Source: Chitinophagaceae bacterium
GTDB lineage: Bacteria; Bacteroidota; Bacteroidia; Chitinophagales; Chitinophagaceae
Assembly: GCA_016719165.1 (NCBI GenBank)
Contig: JADKAJ010000011.1
Location: forward strand, 62,001-126,000
Reading direction: 5' to 3'
DNA length: 64,000 nucleotides
Shown one piece after another: positions 1-7,897 of this stretch. A program made the position numbers and the translations under genes. How positions within the stretch are numbered: position 1 is the first letter of the stretch; every line of letters starts with the position of its first letter. The notes beneath the pieces are model-generated. The model had not been told where the DNA came from. It worked only from the letters and a program-made list of their open reading frames with translations, and searched no databases.

Positions 1-1272
1 GAACACAAAGACGATATGCTGAAATGCGCAGAAGCCGTGAAGAAAAGTTTATTGGAAGCTGGCTGCGACAAAGCTGAAGTAATGGCGACCGATGGCCACC
101 CTGCCGTTTATGGTGAAAAAATAATTGACCCGTCAAAACCCACGGTTCTTGTTTATGGACACTATGATGTGCAGCCACCGGAACCTTTAGAACTCTGGAC
201 CAATCCACCCTTTGAACCTACCATAATAGATGGTAAAATATTTGCCCGGGGCTCAGCTGACGACAAAGGCCAGTTCTATATGCATGTAAAGGCATTGGAA
301 ACTTTAGTGAAGACCAAGACAATGACCACCAATATCAAATTCCTGATTGAAGGAGAAGAAGAAGTGGGGTCGCCGAATTTAGGAAAATTTGTGGCTGCAC
401 ATAAAGACATGCTGAAGGCTGATGTAATTCTGATCAGTGATAGTTCCATGCTGAGCATGGAGCATCCATCCCTGGATACCGGTGTCCGTGGCTTAAGCTA
501 TATACAGGTAGAAGTAACAGGTGCCAACAGGGATCTCCATAGTGGTACCTATGGTGGAGCCGTGGCAAACCCCATCACCATACTGGCTCAAATGATAGCT
601 TCCTGTCATGATGAAAATAATCATATCACTATCCCCGGATTTTATGATGACGTGGTGATTGCCAGTCCCGAAGAAAGAGCATTGATCAATATGGCTCCGT
701 ATGATGAAAAAGAATATATGGATGAACTGGGTGTAAAAGAATTATGGGGTGAAAAAGGATACAGCACCTACGAAAGAACAGGTATCCGTCCAACCATTGA
801 AATAAATGGCATCTGGGGCGGTTATACCGGTGAAGGGGCAAAAACGGTGCTGCCTTCAAAAGCATATGCGAAAATTTCTGCAAGACTGGTTCCCAATCAA
901 TCTTCTGATAAGATCACAGAAAAATTATTGGCTTACTTCAAGTCAATTGCCCCAAAATCAGTAGAAGTAAAAGCTGAACTGCATCATGGTGGCGAGCCAT
1001 ATATGACACCGATTGACAGCAAGGGTTATAAAGCAGCAGCAAAAGCAGTAGAAACAACTTTTGGAAAAGAACCGATCCCGGTGCGTGGCGGTGGCAGTAT
1101 TCCTATCTGTTCTATTCTGGAAAAAGAACTAGGCATTAAAATAATTTTCATGGGCTTTGGCCTTGATAATGACAACCTGCATAGCCCGAATGAGAAGTAC
1201 AATATTGAGAATTATTATAAAGGAATAGAGACAATCCCTTATTTCCATAAGTATTTTGCTGAAATGAATTAA
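1..1272 (+). CDS. M20 family metallo-dipeptidase, 5' truncated by window edge
   Basis: The frame is open from base 1, so the true start lies outside the window; about 30-40 N-terminal residues of a usual ~455-residue M20 dipeptidase are missing. The family hydrolyses dipeptides with a di-metal centre. Visible metal and catalytic motifs are HYDVQPP, the bridging aspartate in SADDKGQ, the general-base pair in GEEEVGS, an aspartate in LISDSS, and the dimerisation-domain histidine in DLHSGTYGG. A late histidine (LHSPNEKYN) completes the set. No signal peptide can be judged. A strong terminator follows directly, so it ends its transcription unit. The family assignment is secure; the exact substrate is not known. 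Confidence 0.93.
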   Translation, partial: EHKDDMLKCAEAVKKSLLEAGCDKAEVMATDGHPAVYGEKIIDPSKPTVLVYGHYDVQPPEPLELWTNPPFEPTIIDGKIFARGSADDKGQFYMHVKALETLVKTKTMTTNIKFLIEGEEEVGSPNLGKFVAAHKDMLKADVILISDSSMLSMEHPSLDTGVRGLSYIQVEVTGANRDLHSGTYGGAVANPITILAQMIASCHDENNHITIPGFYDDVVIASPEERALINMAPYDEKEYMDELGVKELWGEKGYSTYERTGIRPTIEINGIWGGYTGEGAKTVLPSKAYAKISARLVPNQSSDKITEKLLAYFKSIAPKSVEVKAELHHGGEPYMTPIDSKGYKAAAKAVETTFGKEPIPVRGGGSIPICSILEKELGIKIIFMGFGLDNDNLHSPNEKYNIENYYKGIETIPYFHKYFAEMN

Positions 1273-1291
1273 TGACTCATTGAAGAAATTC

Positions 1292-1320
1292 AAATCCCAA
1301 TCATCCGGTTGGGATTTTTT
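1292..1320 (+). terminator. Rho-independent terminator after the M20 peptidase
   Basis: A 9-bp perfect stem (AAATCCCAA, 1292-1300, with its complement at 1309-1317) encloses an 8-nt loop and runs into a T-rich tract. It sits between the peptidase stop and the S4 gene, and it argues against the TTG start at 1280 for the S4 protein. Confidence 0.85.
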
Positions 1321-1327
1321 ATTTTTG
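1320..1327 (+). promoter_or_regulatory. Bacteroidota -7 element TATTTTTG for the S4 gene
   Basis: TATTTTTG matches the Bacteroidota -7 consensus TAnnTTTG. It ends only 3 nt before the ATG at 1331, so the transcript would be leaderless or nearly so. It partly overlaps the T tract of the preceding terminator. Confidence 0.55.
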
Positions 1328-1330
1328 AAT

Positions 1331-1714
1331 ATGCCTGTTAAAGAAAAACTCCGCCTTGATAAATATCTCTGGGCTATCCGCTTGTTCAAAACAAGGTCAA
1401 TGGCAGCTACCGCCTGTGATAGTGGAAAGGTTAAATTTGACGGCTCCCAGGCCAAAGCTTCCCGGAATGTGAGTATCGGCGATGAGTATGAAGTAAAAAC
1501 GGAAGCTAAACGGTGGAGGATAAAAGTTACAGGACTTCTGGAGAAAAGAGTAGCCGCTGCCGAAGCCATTAAAAACTACATTGATATTACACCTGAAGAG
1601 GAAATAGAACGAATAAGATTCCAGGCAGCCAGTTTTCATACTGGTAAAAGGCAAAGTAAAATCGGAAGGCCTACGAAAAAAGAAAGAAGAGACCTGGATG
1701 AATTTTTAGAATAA
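1331..1714 (+). CDS. S4-domain RNA-binding protein, Hsp15 (HslR)-like
   Basis: The 127-residue protein opens with an S4 fold (LRLDKYLWAIRLFKTRSMA, then ACDSGKVKFDG) typical of the Hsp15 family, which binds stalled 50S subunits carrying nascent-chain tRNA. The C-terminus is basic (GKRQSKIGRPTKKERR), as in this family. I chose the ATG at 1331: the longer TTG-initiated frame from 1280 would translate through the terminator hairpin at 1292-1320, and a TAnnTTTG promoter lies just before 1331. It converges on the rrf2 gene. The ribosome-rescue role is inferred from the family only. Confidence 0.85.
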   Translation: MPVKEKLRLDKYLWAIRLFKTRSMAATACDSGKVKFDGSQAKASRNVSIGDEYEVKTEAKRWRIKVTGLLEKRVAAAEAIKNYIDITPEEEIERIRFQAASFHTGKRQSKIGRPTKKERRDLDEFLE

Positions 1715-1728
1715 GAAAACTTCCTTTT

Positions 1729-2172
1729 TTAAGCAATAGTGGAGATAGTTTTGATAAAATCAGGATTTTTTTCATCCAACAGATCACCAAGCTTTTTGGC
1801 AGAAAATTCAGCCAGCATACCATCCCGCAGTTTCAACATCTGAAAATGGAGCGGACAGGGATTCTTGCTGTTACATTTTCGCAAACTCAATACGCAGATA
1901 TTGAACTGTTCCACTCCATCGGTAATCTTTACCAATTGTATAAGTTTTGTCTTTAATGTGACTTCATTCAGGTAAAAGCCACCATAAGGGCCCTTGGTTG
2001 ATGACAGAATTCCTTCTTTAACCATCATTTTCATGATCTTGGCGAGAAAATGCCGGGGAACGGATAATTTTTCCGCAATCTCATCCAGCTGCACTTTTCT
2101 TCCTTCTTTGTCTACTAAAGCTATATACAACACTCCCCGAAGGGCATAACCAAAAGATTTTGAAAGGAACAT
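1729..2172 (-). CDS. Rrf2 family transcriptional regulator (NsrR/IscR-like)
   Basis: This 147-residue protein has the Rrf2 winged helix (SFGYALRGVLYIAL, then VPRHFLAKIMKMMVKEGIL and the wing TKGPYGGFYL). Three cysteines at 93, 100 and 106 (C-x6-C-x5-C) match the iron-sulfur ligand region of NsrR and IscR; NsrR senses nitric oxide through its cluster. It is divergent from the cytochrome c/nosZ genes. Its own -7 element overlaps a perfect palindrome (2199-2210), which suggests autorepression. The tandem FNR-like boxes at 2224-2257 are also in register with this promoter. An NO-responsive role is inferred from the cysteines and the context. Confidence 0.88.
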   Translation of the reverse strand: MFLSKSFGYALRGVLYIALVDKEGRKVQLDEIAEKLSVPRHFLAKIMKMMVKEGILSSTKGPYGGFYLNEVTLKTKLIQLVKITDGVEQFNICVLSLRKCNSKNPCPLHFQMLKLRDGMLAEFSAKKLGDLLDEKNPDFIKTISTIA

Positions 2173-2192
2173 TATTATAAGTCTATGATCGA

Positions 2193-2200
2193 CAAAAGTA
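2193..2200 (-). promoter_or_regulatory. -7 element TACTTTTG of the rrf2 promoter
   Basis: On the minus strand, 2200-2193 reads TACTTTTG, a perfect TAnnTTTG match, predicting a transcript start near 2188 and a leader of about 16 nt. Its TA is shared with the end of the palindrome at 2199-2210. The TA lies exactly 29.5 bp from the centre of the box at 2224-2235. Confidence 0.65.
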
Positions 2201-2210
2201 CCTGCAGGTA
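2199..2210. promoter_or_regulatory. Perfect palindrome, candidate Rrf2 operator
   Basis: TACCTGCAGGTA is a 12-bp perfect inverted repeat. It extends to about 22 bp with one mismatched pair, flanked by A and T runs. It overlaps the -7 element of the Rrf2 gene, a position suited to autorepression. It is well upstream of the nos -7 element at 2281, so control of nos by this site is less obvious. Binding by this Rrf2 protein is inferred. Confidence 0.55.
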
Positions 2211-2223
2211 TTTTTTGACGGGG

Positions 2224-2257
2224 TGACTAATATCACAGAGAACGATGATGAATATCA
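2224..2257. promoter_or_regulatory. Tandem FNR/DNR-like boxes shared by rrf2 and nos promoters
   Basis: Two boxes 22 bp apart: TGACTAATATCA (2224-2235) and TGATGAATATCA (2246-2257), both fitting TGAY-N4-ATCA. The second centre (2251.5) is 29.5 bp before the TA of the nos -7 element at 2281. The first centre (2229.5) is 29.5 bp from the TA of the rrf2 -7 element at 2200 on the other strand. One pair thus has the same geometry for both divergent promoters, with the proximal box near -41.5 and the distal box near -63.5 in each direction. Confidence 0.75.
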
Positions 2258-2280
2258 GACACCTGCAAAACTACTCAAAA

Positions 2281-2288
2281 TACATTTG
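2281..2288 (+). promoter_or_regulatory. -7 element TACATTTG of the nos promoter
   Basis: TACATTTG is a perfect TAnnTTTG match, with a predicted start near 2293 and a leader of about 79 nt before the cytochrome c gene. It is in register with the tandem boxes at 2224-2257. Confidence 0.65.
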
Positions 2289-2371
2289 CCCCATAAAAGA
2301 CATTGATATCTTTTTAATATTAATTTTGAAAGGCCCACGATCTTTTTATTATTCATTAAAATCATTCCAAC

Positions 2372-2842
2372 ATGAAACGCAACATTCTTGGTACTGTTTT
2401 ATTATCTGCCAGTATTTTCTTTTTTTCCTGTAACGAGGGGGGAGTAAAAGATGAACCCAAACCCTTAGATGTACAGGAGCTCACCAAAGACAAACCGGAA
2501 ACACACGGTTCTGAAGTAAAAGAAGGAGACATTACTTTAAGTACTCCGCTTGACCAGGCTATGGTAGCTGCCGGCAAAGGAACTTATGAATTGAAATGCC
2601 AAAGTTGCCATAGGCTTACAGAAGAAAAACTGGTAGGGCCGGGATGGAAAGGTGTTACTCAAAAAAGACAGCCCGTCTGGATCATGAATATGATCACTAA
2701 TGTAGACATGATGCTGGAAAAAGATCCTGAGGCTCAAAAGTTATTAGAGCTCTGCCTTGTACGTATGCCCAATCAAAATATCACTACAGATGAAGCCCGT
2801 AAAGTAGTTGAATTCATGCGTAGCAATGATGGTGAGAAATAA
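2372..2842 (+). CDS. Monohaem cytochrome c lipoprotein of the nos cluster
   Basis: The 156-residue protein has a lipoprotein signal (MKRNILGTVLLSAS followed by FFFSC), an acidic linker, and one class I cytochrome c domain with haem motif CQSCH (C76, C79, H80). A methionine in RMPNQ is the likely axial ligand. It is first in the operon, 65 bp before nosZ, and is probably an electron donor to NosZ in place of the NosR flavoprotein, which is not present here. Expression is expected from the box-controlled promoter at 2281. The donor role is inferred from position; the haem motif is seen directly. Confidence 0.9.
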   Translation: MKRNILGTVLLSASIFFFSCNEGGVKDEPKPLDVQELTKDKPETHGSEVKEGDITLSTPLDQAMVAAGKGTYELKCQSCHRLTEEKLVGPGWKGVTQKRQPVWIMNMITNVDMMLEKDPEAQKLLELCLVRMPNQNITTDEARKVVEFMRSNDGEK

Positions 2843-2907
2843 GTTTACCTGCTGAATCAAAACCCCGAATATATTTCCTGATTTTTCTTAACTGCTAAAT
2901 ATTATAT

Positions 2908-4920
2908 ATGAAACACTCATTCCTAAAAACGTTTTTTGCATTTTCTTTGCTGCTGATCGGCCTGGTCTGGCTGCAGGGCTGTAAGCCTAAAGGCACTCAA
3001 TCAGCTGCCGGAGGTGATGCTGCCAAAGCATATGTTGCCCCGGGCAAATATGACGAATTCTACAATTTTGTTTCCGGTGGATTTAGCGGACAGATGTCCG
3101 TTTATGGTTTACCATCCGGACGCTTATTTCGTGTAATACCTGTTTTTTCTGTTGATCCGGAAAAAGGCTGGGGCTATAGCGAAGAGACAAAGCCTATGTT
3201 GAACACTTCGCATGGATTTGTACCCTGGGATGACCTGCACCATATTGCCTTATCTGTAACCGGCAGTGAACATGATGGTCGTTGGGTATTTGGTAATGCC
3301 AATAATACACCCCGTATTGCCCGGATTGATCTGAAAACTTTCCGTACCGCTGAAATTATTGAAATACCAAACAGCGCCGGTAACCACTCCTCTCCTTTTA
3401 TCACTGAAAATTCTGAATATGTAGTAGCAGGAACCAGGTTCAGTGTGCCTCTTGGTGATAAACTGGATGTACCTATCAATACTTACAAAGAAAATTTCAA
3501 AGGTACTATCAGTTTTATAGGGGTTGACAAAACATCCGGAGAAATGAATGTTGCGTTCCAGATATTAACCCCTGGTATCAACTTCGACCTGGCCCGTGCC
3601 GGTAAAGGAAAATCAGCCGGCTGGTTCTTCTTCAGTTGTTATAATTCTGAAAAAGCCAATACACTGCTGGAAGTAAATGCTTCTCAAAAAGATAAGGACT
3701 TCATCATGGCAGTAAACTGGAAAAAAGCAGAGGAATATGCTAAAGCCGGTAAAGGAGTTAAAAAAGCTGTTCGCTATGCGCATAATAAATATGACGATAA
3801 CACACATTCTGCTACTTCTACCATCATGAATGAAGTACTGGTGCTTGATCCCAAAGATTGCCCGGATATGATTTACTTTATGCCATGTCCGAAATCACCA
3901 CACGGATGTGATACTGATCCTACCGGCGAATACATTGTGGGAAGTGGTAAACTGGCTGCCGTAATACCTGTTTTTTCATTTACCAAGATCCAGGAAGCGA
4001 TTGCCAAGAAAAATTATGATGGTGAATTTGACGGTATTCCTGTTTTGAAATATGAAGCTGTTTTACATGGTGAGGTTTCAAAACCAGGTCTTGGACCATT
4101 ACACACAGAGTTTGATGCCAACGGGAATGCATATACATCTTTCTTCGTATCATCCGAAATTGTAAAGTGGAGTGTAAAAGATCTTAAAGTACTGGACCGT
4201 GTACCTACTTATTATTCTATCGGACACTTATCAGTACCTGGTGGTCCAACTAAAAAACCCTGGGGCAAATATGTGATTGCGTATAATAAGATCACCAAGG
4301 ACCGTTATCTTCCTACCGGACCTGAACTGACCCAAAGTGCACAGTTGTATGATATCAGTGGAGATAAAATGAAATTGATCCTTGATTTCCCCACTATCGG
4401 TGAACCACACTATGCAGAAGCAATTCCTGCTGATATGATCATTAAAAACAGCCGGAAAATATTCAAGCTGGAAGAAAATAAACACCCTTATGTTGCAATG
4501 GGAGAAGGTAAAACAAAAGTAGAGCGAAAAGGAAATGAAGTGCATGTTTATATGACAGCTATCCGTTCCCATATCACTCCTGATAATATAGAGGGTGTTA
4601 AACTTGGAGAGACTGTTTATTTCCACGTAACCAACCTTGAACAGGACTGGGATGTGCCACACGGATTTGCAGTAAAAGGAATCAGTAATGCTGAACTGCT
4701 TATTATGCCGGGAGAAACACAAACATTAAAATGGACACCTGAAAAAGCCGGCGTTTATCCAATGTATTGTACTGACTTCTGCTCTGCCCTGCACCAGGAA
4801 ATGCAGGGATATATAAGGATCAGCCCTGCCGGTTCAAATGTGCCATTGTTATTCAGTACCGGCACTAATTTACCAGCAGTTACAACTCCTGCGGCAACTG
4901 AAAAACCTGCCACCAAATAA
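2908..4920 (+). CDS. nosZ: Nitrous oxide reductase, clade II (Sec-type) lipoprotein
   Basis: NosZ reduces N2O to N2 in the periplasm using the CuZ and CuA centres. The 670-residue protein starts with a Sec lipoprotein signal (VWLQGC, Cys25) instead of a Tat signal, which marks the clade II (atypical) lineage common in Bacteroidota. An N-terminal beta-propeller carries CuZ histidines in DDLHH (about residues 108-112), SPHG, PLHTEFD, GHLS and GEPHY. The C-terminal cupredoxin domain has the CuA motif C-x3-C-x3-H-x2-M (C621, C625, H629, M632). The nosL, nosD, nosF and nosY genes follow. A 14-bp-stem terminator lies right after the stop. Confidence 0.97.
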   Translation: MKHSFLKTFFAFSLLLIGLVWLQGCKPKGTQSAAGGDAAKAYVAPGKYDEFYNFVSGGFSGQMSVYGLPSGRLFRVIPVFSVDPEKGWGYSEETKPMLNTSHGFVPWDDLHHIALSVTGSEHDGRWVFGNANNTPRIARIDLKTFRTAEIIEIPNSAGNHSSPFITENSEYVVAGTRFSVPLGDKLDVPINTYKENFKGTISFIGVDKTSGEMNVAFQILTPGINFDLARAGKGKSAGWFFFSCYNSEKANTLLEVNASQKDKDFIMAVNWKKAEEYAKAGKGVKKAVRYAHNKYDDNTHSATSTIMNEVLVLDPKDCPDMIYFMPCPKSPHGCDTDPTGEYIVGSGKLAAVIPVFSFTKIQEAIAKKNYDGEFDGIPVLKYEAVLHGEVSKPGLGPLHTEFDANGNAYTSFFVSSEIVKWSVKDLKVLDRVPTYYSIGHLSVPGGPTKKPWGKYVIAYNKITKDRYLPTGPELTQSAQLYDISGDKMKLILDFPTIGEPHYAEAIPADMIIKNSRKIFKLEENKHPYVAMGEGKTKVERKGNEVHVYMTAIRSHITPDNIEGVKLGETVYFHVTNLEQDWDVPHGFAVKGISNAELLIMPGETQTLKWTPEKAGVYPMYCTDFCSALHQEMQGYIRISPAGSNVPLLFSTGTNLPAVTTPAATEKPATK

Positions 4921-4926
4921 TTACAT

Positions 4927-4958
4927 AAAAGGTAACGCTGATCACAGCGTTACCTTTT
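4927..4958 (+). terminator. Strong hairpin terminator after nosZ
   Basis: A 14-bp perfect stem (4927-4940 with 4945-4958) with the tetraloop ATCA has arms that begin in AAAA and end in TTTT. It lies inside the nos gene cluster and should limit read-through from cytochrome c-nosZ into the accessory genes. Confidence 0.85.
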
Positions 4959-4987
4959 ATTCAACTTTATATCAAAAACTAAAGGTT

Positions 4988-5552
4988 ATGAAAAAAAATA
5001 TTCAGTATAACGCTTCTTGGCTTAACTCTTTTTCTGAGCAATTGCAATAATGATAAAGCATCAGAAACAGGTACTGCAACAGATGCGGCCACACCTGCAG
5101 GCGGACAGGAAGCTGTACAGGATGATGAATCACAAAAAGATGTTGTAAAAGTTGCTGTCGGATCAGCAGATCATTCAACATTGGTAGCTGCATTAAAGCA
5201 GGCTGAGCTGGTTACCTCTCTTTCCAATGCAGGACCTTTTACAGTATTTGCACCAACGAATGCCGCTTTTGACAAGTTACCCGCAGGTACTGTAGACGGA
5301 CTGATGAAAGATGATAAGAAAGCCGATCTGCAAAACATTTTGCAATACCATGTGGCCGTTGCTGTATATAAAACAGAAAATATGAAAGATGGCCAAATAA
5401 TTGGCCAGGCCAATGGAGATAATATTACTCTCAGTGTGAAGGATGGTAAGGTGATGATAAATGGCAGTGCAAATATTGTGGCTTCTATTCCTGCCTCCAA
5501 TGGCATCATACATGTAATTGATGCAGTTTTGCTGCCACCAGCCAAAAAATAG
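4988..5552 (+). CDS. Fasciclin-domain lipoprotein, apparent frameshift at the start
   Basis: The frame holding the fasciclin (FAS1) domain (PFTVFAPTNAAFDKLP, then LQNILQYHV and NGIIHVIDAVLLPP) is open upstream through a clear lipoprotein signal (IFSITLLGLTLFLSNC). It lacks an in-frame start: the only suitable ATG (4988) is followed by eight A residues, where seven would be in frame. Read as given, the ATG frame ends after 20 codons. Either the sequence has one extra A, or the A8 tract is a slippage or phase-switch site. The product would be about 187 residues. FAS1 proteins recur in Bacteroidota nos clusters, but their role there is unknown. Both flanks carry terminators. Confidence 0.75.
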
Positions 5553-5590
5553 TCAAACGTCGTTGCGTTTTTCATTGTACACTTTCACTT

Positions 5591-5622
5591 GCTTCCGGGG
5601 TACAATACCCCGGGAGCTTTTT
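5591..5622 (+). terminator. Hairpin terminator after the fasciclin gene
   Basis: A 12-nt arm (5591-5602) pairs with 5606-5617 with one mismatch (core CCGGGGTA/TACCCCGG), has a 3-nt loop, and is followed by TTTTT. It is the second terminator within the nos cluster, only 12 nt before the next start codon. Confidence 0.85.
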
Positions 5623-5633
5623 AAGACAATCGT

Positions 5634-6224
5634 ATGAATAACAAGCTCAGTGTAACATCCCGGATTTTAGTGGCCTTTGCCTCTGGTGCCCTGGTGACCG
5701 TATTCTTTTTACCCGCCTGGCGGATTGACCTGTTTGCACCGCAGTACCCGGAAGGGCTGATGATGAATATCTGGATAAATGGATTAACCGGTGATGTAGA
5801 CATTATTAACGGTTTAAATCATTATATCGGGATGAAACATATCAGTGTTGATATGTTCCCGGAGTTCAAGTTTCTTCCCTATGTAGTAGGTTTTTATATG
5901 CTCCTGGGAATTGTTATCGCTATAACAGGCAGCAGGAAATTCTTATTACTGTATCTTATCCTAATTGTTATCGGCGGCGCTTTAGCCATGTATGATTTTT
6001 ACCAATGGGGATACGATTATGGCCACAATCTTGATCCCAGTGCCGCCATCCAGGTACCCGGACTATCCTACCAACCTCCCCTCTTCGGGCATAAAAGATT
6101 ATTAAATTTTGACGCCTATTCATTTCCTGATGTTGGTGGATGGATTGTGATAGCTGCCTCTGCCCTTGCTTTCGGAGTTTGGTTGGCTGAATGGTATCAT
6201 CAACGTAAACTGAATAAAAAATGA
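5634..6224 (+). CDS. nos-cluster integral membrane protein
   Basis: A 196-residue protein with about four hydrophobic segments: near residues 10-28, 80-98, 102-122 and 165-185. A conserved-looking stretch GLNHYIGMKH falls between the first two. It overlaps nosL by 4 nt (ATGA), so the two are translationally coupled. Its position between nosZ and nosL suggests a role in NosZ maturation or electron supply. I do not recognise a named family and assign no function. No TAnnTTTG element was seen between the preceding terminator and this start, so transcription may depend on read-through. Confidence 0.8.
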   Translation: MNNKLSVTSRILVAFASGALVTVFFLPAWRIDLFAPQYPEGLMMNIWINGLTGDVDIINGLNHYIGMKHISVDMFPEFKFLPYVVGFYMLLGIVIAITGSRKFLLLYLILIVIGGALAMYDFYQWGYDYGHNLDPSAAIQVPGLSYQPPLFGHKRLLNFDAYSFPDVGGWIVIAASALAFGVWLAEWYHQRKLNKK

Positions 6225-6661
6225 GAAATTCATTCTTTGTTGCAGTGACAGCATTTATATTGATCCTTTCTTCCTGCTCTGCACAACCCGAACCCTTTAA
6301 ATATGGCCAGGACATTTGTTATACCTGTAAAATGGGAATAGTTGATCCAAAATTTGGTTGCCAGCTTATTACAACCAAAGGGAAAATTTTTAAATTTGAT
6401 GATGTTGTTTGCCTGTCCCGATTCATCAAATCAGGCACTGTAACTGAAAAAGACATCCGGCAAACTGTTGTAATCAATTTTGAAAAAGAGAACGACTTCC
6501 TGGATATAAACAAAACATTCTTTGTTATGGCACCAGCAATAAAAAGTCCCATGGGTAGTCATGCAGCAGCTTTCTCCGGTAAAGAGGCGGCTGAGAAATT
6601 TAATGCCGGCAAAACTGGTCAAATCCTGAACTGGAAAGACTTATCAGGAAAACTAGAATGA
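6221..6661 (+). CDS. nosL: NosL copper chaperone lipoprotein
   Basis: NosL is an outer-face lipoprotein that delivers Cu(I) for CuZ assembly. The 146-residue sequence has a lipoprotein signal (ILILSSC), then the NosL copper motif C-x2-C-K-M (CYTCKMGI), a hydrophilic core and a C-terminal KSPMGSHAAAFS segment typical of the family. It starts inside the stop of the upstream membrane protein gene and is 3 nt before nosD, so these genes are co-transcribed. The length fits the family. Confidence 0.93.
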   Translation: MRNSFFVAVTAFILILSSCSAQPEPFKYGQDICYTCKMGIVDPKFGCQLITTKGKIFKFDDVVCLSRFIKSGTVTEKDIRQTVVINFEKENDFLDINKTFFVMAPAIKSPMGSHAAAFSGKEAAEKFNAGKTGQILNWKDLSGKLE

Positions 6662-6664
6662 CCA

Positions 6665-7897
6665 ATGCAGTATTTTTTTACCATAGTACTGTCTTTTTTG
6701 CTTACTCCTGTTTTCAGCAGGACAATTATTGTTGGACCAACTCAACCTATACGTTCGCTGAAAAAAGCAATTGAAACCGCCGACGAAAAGGACAGCATCA
6801 TTCTGCTAAAAGGAACTTATAAAGAAGGAAGCATCATTCTAACAAAATCACTCACCATTATCGGGCAGAATAATCCGGTTTTAGAAGGTGAAAACAAATA
6901 CGAGATACTGCTTATCAGCGGTAAAAATATTATTGTAAAAGGCATTGAGTTTCGCAACTCCGGTTATTCAGCAATGGATGATTATGCTGCCATTAAATTG
7001 GTTGATTGCAGCAATGTGACGATAGAAAATAATAGTATCCGGTTTGCTTACTTTGCCATTCACATTTCCAACACCACCAGGGCCATTATCCGTAATAACC
7101 GTATTAACGGGATTCCAACCTCCGAACAACTGACAGGTAATGGTATTCACCTTTGGAAATCCAGTCATGCGATAATAGAGAATAACTATATACAGGGCCA
7201 TAGAGATGGAATTTATTTTGAGTTTGTTACAGAATCACAGATAAAAAATAACCTCAGTGAAAAAAACATCCGTTATGGACTGCATTTTATGTTCTCCAAT
7301 GACGATAATTACCAGAACAATACATTCAGAAACAACGGTGCCGGTGTAGCAGTGATGTACTCGAAAAGAGTAAGAATGGAAAAAAATCATTTTGAAGAAA
7401 ACTGGGGAGCCTCAGCATATGGCATCCTGTTGAAAGATATCACAGACAGTCACATTCAAAACAATACCTTCTTTAAAAATACGGTGGGGATTTATATGGA
7501 AGGAAGCAGCCGTATAGAGATACAAAAGAATTTTTTTAAAAATAATGGCTGGGCCATCAAAGTACAAGCCAGTTGTGATGATAATGTTTTCCACCATAAT
7601 AATTTCTCCGGCAACAGCTTTGATGTTGGTACAAATGGAACTATGGTGCTGAACAAGTTTAATAATAATTACTGGGATAAATATGAAGGCTATGATATGA
7701 ATAAAGATGGCATAGGAGATATTCCCTACCATCCTGTGAGCATGTATTCGATGATAGTAGAACAAAATCCAACGACCTTAATGCTATTCAGGAGTTTTAT
7801 GGTATCGCTGCTGGACAAAGCTGAAAAAGCTATCCCGAGCCTTACCCCCGAAAATCTTTTTGATGATGCACCCATGATGAAAATGATGAAAATATGA
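6665..7897 (+). CDS. nosD: NosD periplasmic beta-helix copper-maturation protein
   Basis: NosD works with the NosFY transporter to mature the CuZ site of NosZ. The 410-residue protein has a cleavable signal peptide (FFTIVLSFLLTPVFS) and then a long right-handed parallel beta-helix of carbohydrate-binding/sugar-hydrolase (CASH) repeats (NNSIRFAYFAIHISN, NNRINGIP, KNHFEENWGASAYG, NNTFFKNTVGIYMEGSS). It ends in the NNNYWDKYEGYD.NKDGIGD segment characteristic of NosD. It overlaps nosF by 4 nt (ATGA). Confidence 0.95.
   Translation: MQYFFTIVLSFLLTPVFSRTIIVGPTQPIRSLKKAIETADEKDSIILLKGTYKEGSIILTKSLTIIGQNNPVLEGENKYEILLISGKNIIVKGIEFRNSGYSAMDDYAAIKLVDCSNVTIENNSIRFAYFAIHISNTTRAIIRNNRINGIPTSEQLTGNGIHLWKSSHAIIENNYIQGHRDGIYFEFVTESQIKNNLSEKNIRYGLHFMFSNDDNYQNNTFRNNGAGVAVMYSKRVRMEKNHFEENWGASAYGILLKDITDSHIQNNTFFKNTVGIYMEGSSRIEIQKNFFKNNGWAIKVQASCDDNVFHHNNFSGNSFDVGTNGTMVLNKFNNNYWDKYEGYDMNKDGIGDIPYHPVSMYSMIVEQNPTTLMLFRSFMVSLLDKAEKAIPSLTPENLFDDAPMMKMMKI

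Noticed and set aside
1280..1330. TTG start extending the S4 protein by 17 residues
   Set aside because: The extension reads through a clear terminator hairpin (1292-1320), and a TAnnTTTG element lies directly before the ATG at 1331.
1751..1765. TGATAAAATCA-like string in rrf2
   Set aside because: It is inside coding sequence and the spacer is three bases, not four.
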